Assembly: GCA_015501595.1 (NCBI GenBank)
Contig: JADNRX010000149.1
Span: forward strand, 1 to 64,000
DNA: 64,000 nt
Direction: 5' to 3'
Origin: Hymenopellis radicata
Taxonomy: Eukaryota > Basidiomycota > Agaricomycetes > Agaricales > Physalacriaceae
Every line of letters begins with the position of its first letter. Positions within the stretch are counted from its first letter, which is position 1. Of this stretch, positions 10,663 to 22,612 are shown piece after piece. The notes under the pieces are model-generated. The model was not told the origin of the DNA. It saw nothing but the letters and a program-made list of their open reading frames with translations, and did no database searches. The translations under genes and the position numbers were made by a program.

Positions 10663-12647
10663 CTACGCCTTCTCGTCGTGGTCGCTCATCGAGGACTTGC
10701 CTCCCTCAAGCTCCTTCGTTTTATCGACAACCTCCTGCAATGTCTTCTTACCAACGCTCTTTCCAATCTTCCAGGCAGTGAAAACATGTCCCTGCTTGAA
10801 GATTTCCTCCACCTCCTCCAGCGAGCGACCAACGGTCTCGGGGTACATGAAAAAGATGTGGATGAACGCGGCAAAGTTGAATGTTCCGAATATAAGGTAG
10901 GTCTTCCATGCAATGGTGGAGAGACCCGGCGGCACGGCCCATGCGAGGGCAAAGTTGAACACCCAGTTGGTCGCGGTGGATATCGAGACAGCCTTCGCGC
11001 GGACTTTGAGAGGGAACTATGGGTCGGTTGATCAGTATACGTGATCACGGAACATGACTTGAATGGAGCGTACCAGTTCGGCAGGGTATGTCCACGACAC
11101 CGGCCCCATGGTGATGGCGAAAGAGCACACGAAGAGATAAGAGCAGACGATAACTCCTTTCGTGACGCTGTCGTTGTCTGAGATGACCCAAATACGGTCG
11201 CCATCGACCACTCCCCATTGTCCATATCCACCTTGGAGACCACCGACGAGGAAGAGGAAGAAGCCCATAAGCAAAGTACCGACAAGCAACATGGGGCGAC
11301 GACCCCACTTATCGATGTAGATGATGGCGGGTATGGTCAGCGCCACATTAAGCACGTATTGTACAGACTGAGATAATGTTAGCAAGCGGATGATGATCTA
11401 GAGGTGGGTAAACGTACGGCAGAGATCAAATTACCGCGACGACCAGTAATACCTGCTCCCTGGAATACGTACACAATATAGTACCTGTACAGCAAAGTTA
11501 AAACGTGAATTCAACCAACAGAGGCACCACTTACATCATGACGTTCATACCCGACAATTGCGACCACATCTGGAGCGCCATACCGAGACCCACACGACGA
11601 GGCATACCGGGTTTGAGGAGGTCGAGGTACGACTTGGCACCCTCGGTACGCTCGAAGAGAACTTGCTCCTTGATCTCCGCAAACTCGAGAAGGACAAGGT
11701 CGTTGTTCGGATCGCCGCCACCGTGTAAATCAGCCAGGATCTCGAGCGCTTCCTCTTCTCGCCCATGGTCGAATAACCAACGCGGAGACTCGGGGAAGAT
11801 GAGCATGCCAAGCGAAAGGAATAAGGCGGGAATCATCTGCAGACCCCATGGAATACGGAATGATGCGACACCGTCGATGTAGGAGCAGCCGAATTGAATA
11901 AAGTACTGGATCAGGATGCCCCATGTGATGGACCATTGTTGGAGGGAGACGAGACGGCCACGAATGCGGGTTCAGTGATTTCGGATTGGTAGATGGGGAC
12001 GACCGCTGAGGCGATACCGACTGAGATACCAGAGATAATACGGCCGACAACGAGCATGCCGCGGTTCTGAAATGACGATGAGGAAGTGGGGAAAACTGTG
12101 GAGTTAATTGATCACGTACGACGGAGGCACATTGCAGGATAGAGCCGATAACCCAGATGAGACCGGAGAGGATGATGGTTTTCTTGCGGCCAATGCGGTC
12201 AGCGAGTTGGGTAACCATGAGGGCGCCGACAAGGGATCCGGCAGGCATGGATGCGACTATAGCACCCTGCGCATTGGAGCTTGGCTAGAGAGAACACGTT
12301 AAACGGGATTAGATGGCGATCTCGCTCAAGGACGTACGTGGGAGAATGTGCGCTTATATGCGTCGTTCTGCGAGGGCAAATCAGAACAAAGCGGTCGCGT
12401 GCTGAGAACAGTGGACGAACACTGAGCACACCGGACATAGACGAAATGTCCAAACCGAAGAGACCTCCACCGATACATGCGAACGAACCTACGATGTACT
12501 GCGCAAAAAAAGAGAGTCAGATGAAGTGATAGTCTCATGATGGGGATGGGGCGCACGGGATTTGCTGCAATACGGGCGTTATACTAGACGGAGGTGTTAG
12601 AGACGACGCAGTGGTAGATTCAGAGCTCAACGTACTCCTTTCCCCAT
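10663..12647 (-). CDS. MFS sugar transporter (apparent 1-nt frameshift)
   Basis: The gene encodes a 12-TM major facilitator of the hexose/sugar porter family. The N-terminus is split into tiny exons (12636-12647, 12557-12583, then from 12498) giving MGKGYNARIAANP and GLFGLDISSMSG. Family signatures seen are LADRIGRKK, VGRIISGISVG, PESPRWLF (after TM6), QMWSQLSGMNVM, DKWGRRP and PETVGRSLEEVEEIF. Introns at about 11462-11534, 11370-11416 and 11020-11080 are clear. Near 11968-11970 the frame changes: one extra base in CCC would restore the conserved RGRLVSLQQW segment. This is either a real frameshift or a homopolymer error. The substrate is not deducible. Confidence 0.85.
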
Positions 12648-15058
12648 GATGGCAAAGGTTTGGCACTGGAGGATAACCTAAGGAGGGTCCAAGCATAGTG
12701 CGCCGTGCTTTATACACTCTACCAAAAAGGTCGGTCCGTGCCTCATCAAAGAAGCAAAGGTCATGGGGCCCACAACATACGCTCTCGTGTGAACTGCGTG
12801 TGAAGAAAGAGATCATGAGAGAAGGTAGACTTGATGACCCTACATCACCCATGTGCAAACTCCATATTAACCCCACATTTTGACTTTTTCTTCCGATCGC
12901 GTTTGATGGTATTTCCTTTCGAAGTGACTCTGGAACCAAATGCTCACAGCGATTGCCGGCGTCCTCGTACTGTGATACAGATGCTCTAGATGAATAATCG
13001 CTTTGCCTCTCTGTTAGAGAGACGCGATAACAGACTTCCTTCTTCGACCAGAGGTTATATTCGGCCTCTCCATCTCGTTGGCCTTGCGTAATCCCGACAG
13101 GGTACGCCAACACTCGCGAATACACAGGCGGCACGGCAACCAAGGTGAAAGATCGGGGGTAATGCATCCCTGAGCTACATAGTCCATAGACGGATAATAC
13201 GCGCCACCGACGAGTCGGAGCAAGCTCCAGTCAACTTCTACAGTAGGGTGCTTGGCGAGCCCAGGAACCAGCATAGAAGAAGAAGCTGAGGCGGTTCCTC
13301 AGTTCACGCTATTCTTAAGCTTGCCATCTTCACGCCTCTGAAGTCATTATTCTCGAAGCTATTTTAGGCACCAAACGAGAGTGCGGAAGCACATGCTCAG
13401 AGGTCAGGCCTAGCCGCCTAGGTCAATTGAGTCGACATACAGCCCCATTCATAGGGGACCAATACGCACCTCGGTTCTGCTGGACGTTCGTCGAAGGATG
13501 GGAGTCTTGAGCCAGGTTTCCCGACAATGGGAGGCGGTCTAGGTGGCAGCTAGAACGATTGTAAAATCAATCAGCTCAATTCGCCTGAGGTAGGTGTACA
13601 CTTGCTCTTAGAAGGACCCGAGGTTACGACAAGCGATACATACACTTCCAAACCCAGCGATCAGGCGTAGAAAACGAATCGCCCAAAGCCATCCTAGGAA
13701 AAAGCAGCAAAAACCAACCCTCCCTCCATCTGTATGTACTCGTGACCGATGTTTCTCCGTAATCGTTGTGTCTAGTTCCTGGATGGTCAGTCCGCCGCTC
13801 GTCGTCCGAAGGTTACATGTGGACTTGATGAGACGCGAACACATGAAGTTGCTCCTCTGCATTCCGATCAATACGTCTCCCTGATTCGCGAGCAGTTGGC
13901 GAGCAGCGCGATTATCCGTGCACCATGGGGTGCTCGCAAGGGTTCAGAATCAATAGACAAGGCGCTAGGCATCCGGCAGCAGGACTCTTCGCCAGCGAAC
14001 ACCCAGCGCCTTCGGAGGGTTCCATGAACTGGTGCAGCGTACACGATACACAGGCGTATACGGATCATCATACTGTTCCACCCCCGGAAGGATCTACGAG
14101 ACAATTCTGCTGTGCCTCCGCAGACCCATTCAACAAGCACATGGTGGCGGTTCCACATGACGGCCACAATAATTGGCAAAATGAAATGTACCAGCGGTCA
14201 TATTGCAAGTCGATGAGTGTCAGGTCAACCGCGGGAAGTGGCGAACTCGCTTGATTCGACAGTCCATACACGTTACGCAGCCTTCGTCGAAGAATATAAG
14301 AACTAGGTGCTTGGTTGTGTTAGAAATGTACCACAAATGCACAACTCCACCCGTAGTCGATTTGGCCTCGACCCGGCGCGATGCCGCGCTGCATGAAGTT
14401 CAAGCCTGCGCAGTCGGTTGCTCTCGACAAAGCTGAATGAAAGATGAGGAATGCGGAAAAGTTCCGTACAGACGTACTTTGAACCATGAGAAGGTAGGAA
14501 CTTTACTTCTGGACATCCTAGTCAGTGGCGTGGCGGATCTGTTGAGACTCAGAAAAGTTTGCTCCCGTTAGCGGCGCAAACTTGAATTTACGTAGCCAGT
14601 AGCTTGGGATTAAGGAGGAAAAAAATACTTATACCTAGATGAAGGATGTCTAGGCACTGTATTTTGTGGTCCGAAGGAGCTAAGTCGAGATGGGTGAGTG
14701 ACTGCTTCGACATGAGAAGTGCGAGAGGGTTGTAACTCAAGCAACCGCCAAGTACTGAAGGCCAAGCCAGCGGCCTACTCCCCATCCCATTGTCCATGCT
14801 GTTGAGCTCTAGAGACTCAGAACATGGTAAATACCACTTTTGTCTTCCGTAGTATGAGATGAAAGAAAGAAAATGCTGGAAGGTGCTCTTGTGGCAGTGC
14901 AGTAAATTGTCCTTGTTTGGCTGCCCTATCGGCATCGGCATCGCTTGATAACAACTTCACCGATTCCGATTCCTCTCACACTGTCCTTTTCACTAATACC
15001 ACGCGAACGTAACGGCCGCTCTCCCCCATATCTCCTTCATCGCTCCCCATTTAAGAAA
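12648..15058. other. Long intergenic stretch, no gene recognised
   Basis: Open frames here (longest on the minus strand at 12535-13167) have irregular composition and overlap the transporter start, and none matches a family I know. 12648-12900 probably contains the transporter promoter. 14945-15058 leads into the methyltransferase gene and has the pyrimidine-rich look of a fungal core promoter. I see no convincing repeat or RNA gene. Confidence 0.4.
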
Positions 15059-15811
15059 ATGTCTCTCCTGAGAATTCCCTTCACGCTCACAGCACTGTAC
15101 GGCATCCATCGTACGATGACACCTCCAAACGCTACACCCCCCGCAAGCGAGCGCAAAGAATTCAACCGCCTCGATATCGAGCAACTCGCGTCCTCATTCG
15201 CTAAATTCGCCAAGGTCTGTCATAATACCGCCCGGGTATATCTCGCTCGCTTTCTCAAACACACCAAATACCTGACGCATTATCAACTTCTTGAAGGCCA
15301 CATTCTATGCCATATTCATCCTCGAAATCCTCTCCATCCTGGATTTTACTCTTACATGGGCATCGCCGCCTGATTCGTGCGAGATGCATATTACATGGCC
15401 TTTTCTCGTCAGTTGGGCTATCCTCGTTGGCGGCGCCAGCCTCCGCGTACACTGCTACCACATCATGTCGCAATATTTTACCTTTGAATTATGCATACGC
15501 AAGGACCACCGCCTAATCACCTACGGGCCGTACGCCTACGTCCGACACCCAAGCTACACCGGGGCGATTCTCGCTGCGTTAGGCTCCGTATGGTGCGCGC
15601 TGCTCCCTGGATCGTGGCTGGGGTGCGTAATCCCCGGGGGATGACGCCTCTACGATGGGCGGGTGTCATGTCGTTTTGTGCTGTGGTGATAAGAGCTGCG
15701 TTGATTCCGCGGATGAGGAAGGAGGATAATATGCTTCGGGAGGCGTTCAGCGAAGAGTGGGATAATTGGAGAAAGCGGGTACCGTATAGGTTGATTCCTA
15801 GGGTATACTGA
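15059..15811 (+). CDS. ICMT/PEMT-type membrane methyltransferase, copy 1 (apparent 1-nt frameshift)
   Basis: Exon 1 is 15059-15235 (MSLLRIPFTLTALYG), followed by a 61-nt intron, then exon 2 from 15297. The C-terminal half carries the ICMT-family signature: FELCIRKDHRLITYGPYAYVRHPSYTG, then RMRKEDNMLREAF and WRKRVPYRLIPRVY at the end. ICMT enzymes use S-adenosylmethionine to methylate prenylated C-terminal cysteine in the ER. This subfamily is divergent, so the substrate is uncertain. Within 15631-15640 (TCCCCGGGGG) the frame must shift by one base to reach the conserved tail. Intact length would be about 230 residues, like copy 2. It is convergent with copy 2 at 15902. Confidence 0.8.
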
Positions 15812-15901
15812 CGAGGGTTCAATAGAACATTAGGTCAAGTTCTAACGGTTATTGGGAACACTGAGGACACGCGGTGGCGACCAATTACACTCCTCAATCC
15901 T

Positions 15902-16673
15902 TCAATAAACTCCTGGAACCAAACAGTAAGGCACCCTCTGACTCCACCTATCCCACTCCACCCCAAACGTACGCCTCAGCATCTCATCCTCCCTTGGGAT
16001 CCTTAACATCAAACTCACAATCACAGCCGACGCCACCAAGACCCAATACCCCACCAGAACCTTCCCTACACATGTCTCCAGCAACCCAGACTGGGCTATC
16101 CACGATCCACTTAGTTGGCTGCAGATGGCGCCCACGATGGTAAGAATCATCCCTGTGTAGCTTGGGTGCCGGACAAACGCATACGGGCCGTCGACGACGA
16201 GCCGATGATTCTTGAGGATGCTCAACTCGAACGTGAACTGGCTCCCGAGGGTGCGGTAGCATGATATGCGAATGAACGTTCCCGTTATCGTTAGTACGTT
16301 GCCGAAAAGGAATAAGGGTGTAATTCCGATCCCTTGTGCTGTACGACTGTGGCGGAACATCAGCGCGGCGAGAATGTGTCGCGATAGGGGGCTGGACTGT
16401 GTATGGCTGGCAAGGATGACGAGCGTCTCGATAAGTTCTACACTCCACGAAATGGCCTTCAATAAGAAGGAAGATTGAGTAGCGTTGGTGTACGATGGCG
16501 AATGGAGCGCTCACCCGCAGCAAAACGCACGGCCCCGATAAACTTCGCAGGAACTGCTCTCTCCAATCCGGCACGACGTGCTGGACACGCGGCAACGTCG
16601 CGTTAGGAGGCTTTCCGCTGATACGCATACCGATAGCGTCAGAGAAGAGGAGGGGGACTTTGAGGAGGGACAT
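15902..16673 (-). CDS. ICMT/PEMT-type membrane methyltransferase, copy 2 (intact)
   Basis: Exons 16515-16673 and 15902-16456, separated by a 58-nt intron, give 237 residues. The intron sits at the same place as in copies 1 and 3 (after residue 53 here). Exon 1 encodes MSLLKVPLLFSDAIG; exon 2 carries hydrophobic segments, then FELSILKNHRLVVDGPYAFV with RHPSYTG, and the Glu-rich PREDEMLRRTF before RVPYCLVPGVY. These fit the isoprenylcysteine carboxyl methyltransferase superfamily: SAM-binding HPSYTG region and C-terminal amphipathic tail. It is the only one of the three copies that reads through without correction. Substrate not known. Confidence 0.85.
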
Positions 16674-17833
16674 CGCGTTGAAGAAGGTGGAGAAGGATAG
16701 CTCAAAGAGGGTGGCATCTTATAGCATGAGTTCAAGAGGAGCTGTAATTTGAGCAGCGGGAAACGTGAGAAGCGAGCGACATACAGAAGCTACGAATTTC
16801 CCATGTAGACCTGTGGCGAACACACGCTCATGGAGGTTGGCGAATTCGAATTGGACGGAGGTTTTAAGAATCCGGCTTCAGCGGCAAGCAGGAAGACAAA
16901 CTGAGTTCTGTTTATGAAGTTTCAGTGCCGAACAAAGCCAAAGATCAGCATGGTATTGTCTACAGCGCATGTAGAACTGGTTTTTGAAGATTGACATTCG
17001 ACAGTCAAAACGTTCTGTTCCGCCGCGGCACTCCCAGCTGTCTGATTGAAGGGAAAGCCGTGCAAAAGCATCAACATAGGCCGTTCTGATGCTGGTCTGT
17101 GTCTAGGACAGACGCGACTTGGATCCATCCGTTCATGTTTTGACAACAGGGATCGCACTCCTTGATGATCGCTGTCTGTGCTCATACAGACCTCGCACAG
17201 GGGGCGGCGGTCACGCAAGAGATGTTGGTCTGAGGGAATAGAACGTGCAGGAGACAGTAGTCGAAGGACACGAGAAAGAATAAACATGACAGCCTGAGAA
17301 TCATCTTTTCAAATCCGTCCAACAATGATCTTAAAAAACCTTGTACAGACGAATCACGATTCAAGATAATCAACGTCGTGGACATGACTGTACTCGACGA
17401 CGAAAGACGTGTTTCTGAATGTCCTGTCACGGTAGAATACGATCCTACAAAACCGGCGAAAGCCGTGTTCGCTCGCAAGATAGAAACGTGCGTAATGGCA
17501 ATGTCATGTTCGAGGTCCAAGGCCCCAAGGCATAACCGCATGCAGAGTTTATCGCATAGACCTCGCCACCGAAATAGCTTGCAGACACCTGCACATTTAC
17601 ACGTGCCTGAAGCTTTGGACTCTTGGTCGGTTTACGATCAGATGAAATTGTCTTCCACAAGCTTCCACACCTTGACGAAGGCACCGAAGAACGTGTTCAT
17701 TCAAAAGTTGCTTAACTAGCAGTAACATCTTCAACTGGTCTGATGTCAGTATCATCAATCAGCTCAAAATACACGTACCATGATCTAGCCTTATGAACGA
17801 CAGCCTGGAATACCCCATGTCACTGTCAGCCCT
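16674..17833. other. Intergenic stretch next to the transposon, no gene recognised
   Basis: Overlapping open frames on the minus strand at 16922-17287, 17182-17541 and 17445-17684, with GT/AG pairs between them, could be a decayed multi-exon gene, but no motif is recognisable. No function is proposed. The right edge is the insertion point of the CACTG element, whose 3-bp target copy is ACA at 17834-17836. Confidence 0.35.
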
Positions 17834-17836
17834 ACA

Positions 17837-18487
17837 CACTGGACGAAGGCCTCGGAGTTTTCGGCGAAAACCCCAGTTAAAGAACCTCAAGAGTTTTAAC
17901 GATTTTTTTAGGTTAAAATGATTTTAAAACTATTTTAACATTCTTTGAAGTATTTCGACCAAAAATTTGAGTGAAAATTGGCTTAAAAATATTAGTAAGA
18001 ACACTGAAAGCCAAATTAGGAAATTTTAGAGTAGTTTTAAGGTTAAAATTAGGTTAAAATTATCAGAACTTGTATTTTAACGAGTTTAATATGGTTTTCA
18101 GCGAAAAAGTCGCAAAAAAATCAGAAAGAATATAGTTAAAACTTTGAGAAGATATTCAGGAGAGATTTTATGATATATTTAGAGAGTATTAATAAATATT
18201 TATAAGGGAACTTTTGATGAGAATATTAGAAAAGAGGTTCGGAGGATTTTCACTGAAAAAAAAAATGAAAATTGTGTAAAGAATTGTAAAATGCGAAACT
18301 AAGAGATCTTTAGAGAATTTTCGCCATCGTGAGGTGAAATTTCTTAAAAAGTGTTTCAAGAGTTTTTAATGAAAATATAACTAAAAAATAGAGTGAAAAG
18401 TAAGGTGAAAACGTCAAAACCAAAAGCGCGATAATACAAGAAGTACTGTCATCAGTGCAAGATCACTATACTCAATACAAGGCCCAG
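17837..18487 (+). repeat. Left terminal inverted repeat (651 bp)
   Basis: AT-rich and without an open frame. It begins CACTGGACGAAGG and ends GGCCCAG just before the first minisatellite unit. Its reverse complement is found at 25324-25974 with only a few single-base differences, such as a longer A-run near 18256. Confidence 0.9.
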
Positions 18488-20029
18488 GCAAGGAGTACTG
18501 CAGTCAATGTGGGATCAACGCTGTCAACGCAAGGAGTACCGCAGTCAATGCGGGGTCAAGGCTGTCAATGCAAGGAGTACCGTGATCAATGCGAGGTCAA
18601 TGCGCTCAATGCAAGATCAACGCAAGGAGTATTGCAGTCAATGCGAGGTCAACGCCGTCAACGCAAGGAGTACCGCGGTCAATGCGGGATCAACGCACTC
18701 AATGCAAGATCAACGCAAGGAGTATCGCAGTCAATGCGAGGTCAACGCCGTCAACGCAAGGAGTACCGCGGTCAATGCGGGATCAACGCACTCAATGCAA
18801 GATCAACGCAAGGAGTACCGCAGTCAATGCGAGGTCAACGCCATGTCAATGCGAGGTCAACACCGTCAACGCAAGGAGTATCGCAGTCAATGCGAGGTCA
18901 ACGCCGTCAACGCAAAGAGTACCGCAGTCAATGCGGGATCAACACATTCAATGCAAGATCAACGCAAGGAGTACCGCAGTCAATGCAGTCTAGAGACCTC
19001 AACGAGTCATTTGCGAGTCAGACTCGCGACTCGGGACGTGAGTACTCACGCAAAAATCAGGCTAATTCAGACTCGCGTCAGACTCGACTCGCGATGACTC
19101 GCGAGTCGTCGCGAGTCAACTCGTGAGTACTCACCATGAGTCCGAGTCATCTCGGATACTCACGAGTACTCGCGAGTCTATGCACCCCCCGTAGTCATGC
19201 ACAGCGAGCATCCCCGGGCAATGGCCCGGGGACAGTCAGTTGGGCATGAGGATGGGGTGGTGGTGATGGTGATGGTGAGGGGAGTGGTGGTGGTGGTTGT
19301 CATCGTCGTCATTGATGTATCCGTCCGCCTTATCACATCGCGTCCTCCTCCTCTGCCTCCTCACCGCATCGCATCCTCCTCCTCATCGTGGCGTCATCGC
19401 CGCAATCCAGTCGTCGTTGTAGTCGTTGTCGTCATCTGGGTCGTCGTCCAGGACTCCAGATTACGGTCCAGTCGTCGTGTGCCCTGCTGCCGTCCCAGAG
19501 ACAGCAGCAGAGACGGCAGCAGAAGGCTCAGCACAGAGCCAAAGCCAGAGACACACCCCAGCGGCTGCCTGACAATCGTCAGAGCAGCGGGGGCGACAAT
19601 CGTCGCTCCCAGGTGGTCGTGGTGGTGGTCAGAACAGAGAGAGACCACTCGATCAGACGCTGACGCGTCGCTTCGGGACTCGGCCCGGATCGCCGGATCG
19701 GGCAGGATAATCGCGCACGTCTCGTTCTCGAGACGTTGCGGACCATTTGCTCTGTGAAAAATTCGTAAATTTAGTTTAAATATAGATCTAAATATTTGCG
19801 AGTCATAGTGTGATGACTCGCGGTCTGAAAATCAATACTCAGACTCGTGCACGGACTCGCGAGTATGTGACTCGCGAGTCACACGAGTGCGAACGCCGAC
19901 GTGCCCGAAGCGAGTCGAGTCACCAGATGACTCGGTGACTCGGTGACTCGTTGAGGTCTCTAATGCAGTCAATGCAAGATCAACCCAAGGAGTACCACAG
20001 TCAATAAGGAGTATCGCGGTCAATGGTGC
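18488..20029 (+). repeat. Minisatellite array 1, plus orientation, split by a nested element
   Basis: Units contain GCAAGGAGTACCGCGGTCAA and come in a 41-bp form (three ~10-mers GTCAATGCGG, GATCAACGCC, GTCAACGCAA plus GGAGTACCGCG) and a 52-bp form with one extra GATCAACGCAA block. The array occupies 18488-18990 and resumes at 19963-20029 after the 972-bp insertion. The plus strand is free of stops in all three frames over most of the array, giving apparent ORFs that I judge not to be genes. Confidence 0.9.
18991..19962. mobile_element. Nested 972-bp hAT-like non-autonomous element
   Basis: The ends form a perfect inverted repeat of 19 bp starting TAGAGACCTCAACGAGTCA. The 8-bp target duplication ATGCAGTC lies at 18983-18990 and 19963-19970. 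TAGAG/CAGAG-type ends with 8-bp duplications are typical of the hAT superfamily. Both subterminal regions (19005-19180 and 19800-19950) are crowded with ACTCGCGAGT-like motifs in both orientations, as expected for transposase binding sites. The middle (19197-19757) is GC-rich low-complexity sequence (GTGGTGGTGGTG and GTCGTCGTC runs) with no transposase. It inserted into minisatellite array 1 of the larger element and is therefore younger. Confidence 0.88.
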
Positions 20030-21446
20030 GTTGACTCCGCATTGACTGCGGTACTCCTTGCGTTGCCGGCGTTGACCTCGCATTGACTGCGATACTCCTT
20101 GCGTTGACGGTGTTGACCTCGCATTGACCGCGGTACTCCTTGCGTTGATCTTGCATTGAGTGTGTTGATCCCGCATTGACCGCGGTACTCCTTGCGTTGA
20201 TCTTGCATTGAGTGCGTTGATCCCGCATTGACTGCGGTACTCCTTGCGTTGACGGCGTTGACCTCGCATTGACTGCAATACTCCTTGCGTTGATCTTGCA
20301 TTGAGTGCGTTGATCCCGCATTGACCGCGGTACTCCTTGCATTGACGGCGTTGACCTCGCATTGACCGCGGTACTCCTTGCGTTGATCTTGCATTGAGTG
20401 TGTTGATCCCGCATTGACAGCGGTACTCCTTGCATTGACGGCGTTGATCCGCATTGATAGCGGTACTCCTTGCGTTGACGGCGTTGACCTCGCATTGACC
20501 GCGGTACTCCTTGCATTGACGGCGTTGACCTCGCATTGACCGCGGTACTCCTTGCGTTGATCTTGCATTGAGTGTGTTGATCCCGCATTGACAGCGGTAC
20601 TCCTTGCATTGACGGCGTTGACCCGCATTGATAGCGGTACTCCTTGCGTTGACGGCGTTGACCTCGCATTGACTGTGGTACTCCTTGCGTTGATCTTGCA
20701 TTGAGTGCGTTGATCCCGCATTGACCGCGGTACTCCTTGCGTTGATCTTGCATTGAGTGTGTTGATCCCGCATTGACTGCGGTACTCCTTGCGTTGACGG
20801 TGTTGACCTCGCATTGACTGTGGTACTCCTTGCGTTGATCTTGCATTGAGTGCGTTGATCCCGCATTGACCGCGGTACTCCTTGCGTTGATCTTGCATTG
20901 AGTGTGTTGATCCCGCATTGACTGCGGTACTCCTTGCGTTGACGGCGTTGACCTCGCATTGACTGCGGTACTCCTTGCGTTGATCTTGCATTGAGTGTGT
21001 TGATCCCGCATTGACCGCGGTACTCCTTGCATTGACGGCGTTGACCTTGCATTGACCGCGGTACTCCTTGCATTGACGGCGTTGATCCCGCATTGACCGC
21101 GGTACTCCTTGCATTGACGGCGTTGACCTCGCATTGACCGCGGTACTCCTTGCGTTGATCTTGCATTGAGTGTGTTGATCCCGCATTGACAGCGGTACTC
21201 CTTGCATTGACGGCGTTGATCCGCATTGATAGCGGTACTCCTTGCGTTGACGGCGTTGACCTCGCATTGACTGTGGTACTCCTTGCGTTGATCTTGCATT
21301 GAGTGCGTTGATCCCGCATTGACCGCGGTACTCCTTGCGTTGATCTTGCATTGAGTGTGTTGATCCCGCATTGACCGCGGTACTCCTTGCGTTGACGGCG
21401 TTGATCCCGCATTGACGGCGGTACTCCTTGCGTTGACGGCGTCAAC
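20030..21446 (-). repeat. Minisatellite array 2, minus orientation, about 1.4 kb
   Basis: Over thirty mixed 41- and 52-bp units read in the opposite direction to array 1. The switch in orientation is at about 20030, so arrays 1 and 2 form an imperfect inverted repeat. On the minus strand all three frames stay open for 440-590 codons because the unit has no stop in any frame. These are repeat artefacts with peptides such as QGVPRSMR and NARSTAVNAG, not recognised proteins. Confidence 0.9.
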
Positions 21447-22564
21447 CATTGCAGTAAAGGATGCCCCAAATCTGTGCTTACAACCACAAAAGCATTTTGC
21501 ACATTCCGTGGATATAACCACTCAGTCCAAAAGGCCAATAAGCACCTTTCCGAGTGGTTATAAGCACTACACCTGGGTCCAGCCCAGCCGCTGCCCCAAA
21601 ACACCCATATTCGTTATCTGAGGGACCTGGTATCGTCCTAATGTGGTCGATAACCTCGATTAAACAACAAAATTGGTACGCAGTCCATAAACGGAACACA
21701 AAATTGCCTAAATTCAGTCAAGCCACGCTAAATTTAGCAGGTAGGCAGTACGGCGCGCCTGGCGCGCTGTGCACCACGACGTCGTTAGCGGAATTGGCGG
21801 AATATATATGTGTAGTCATAGTCACGGCTGTGTGAACATTTTGGACTGGCGCAAGGCGCACAATTGTGCGTCCCGCATACCGGCCTCAAAAAAACCACAG
21901 CGCAGGTTACGAGAGCATGGGTATGGATGGTGTAGCAAGAAGTAGAAATGGATGGAGGAGAGTTGACGAGGCGCGGAGTGGCGCGGAGGGATAAGAAACG
22001 GATCCACCATATCCTGTTCAAATGGAGGAATTCATGATAACGTGTTAGAAAGAGATGCACGCACCTTGAAGCTGCATCTAGACATGTTCGCAAGTAGGCC
22101 CGCCAGCCAGGGATTTGACTCCTTAAAATATTGTCCTCGCATAAGAAATGTCGTCCTTGGTCATCAATATCCGGCAGATGGGTGCAACGCTGCTCGCTTG
22201 CGGAAAACCGGTGCTATCGCGAGGGGGTCAAGGAAACGGATGCTCCTTTTGTCGTCGTCAGCTACATAACACCGAATCGTCTCACGCGGGGGGGTATTTG
22301 ACGGTATCTTTGGCGTGGAAGGTCGCGAGGTATTCTCGTTGGGGTGTGCGGGTGCGGGTATGGCAACGAGTGGTGCGGCGGTTCGCCGTGCCTTGGGCAT
22401 CGGGGGCATGATGGTTGTGTTCGTTGCGGTTGTTGTTGTAATCTGGCTTTGGTACGCGCGGCGCTACGTCATCGCGCGCACAGACCATGGTCCGTGCGCA
22501 GCGTTGGATACGGCGCAGATGATAATGGACAAAATCGAGGAGGAGGAGGCCGGAATAGATAATT

Positions 22565-22612
22565 CCCCCTCGGAGGATTCGAACCTCCCGAGGCTACCCT
22601 TTAGCGAGGGGG
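22565..22612 (-). other. tRNA-like 48-nt fold lacking an anticodon arm
   Basis: On the minus strand CCCCCTC pairs fully with GAGGGGG (7-bp acceptor-like stem). GCTA-AAGGG-TAGC makes a D-arm-like hairpin, and GGAGG-TTCGAAT-CCTCC is a perfect T arm with the canonical loop and B-box sequence. Only CTCG stands where the anticodon arm should be. No T-run terminator follows closely. It is probably a deleted tRNA or tRNA-derived relic; a functional minihelix cannot be excluded. Confidence 0.55.

Noticed and set aside
12535..13167. 210-codon minus-strand frame
   Set aside because: It overlaps the transporter's first exons and introns, and its composition and content match no family.
17182..17684. 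Possible secreted or enzymatic gene on the minus strand
   Set aside because: No motif could be named and exon joins were ambiguous; left as unassigned sequence.
19197..19757. 186-codon frame in the hAT-like element
   Set aside because: Composition is GTG/GTC runs giving poly-Val and Arg/Ser; no transposase or BED motif.
19832..21604. Open frames of 590, 506 and 443 codons on the minus strand, and similar ones at 18455-19126 and 24752-25356
   Set aside because: They are products of the stop-free minisatellite in three overlapping frames, with no recognisable domain and no gene structure.
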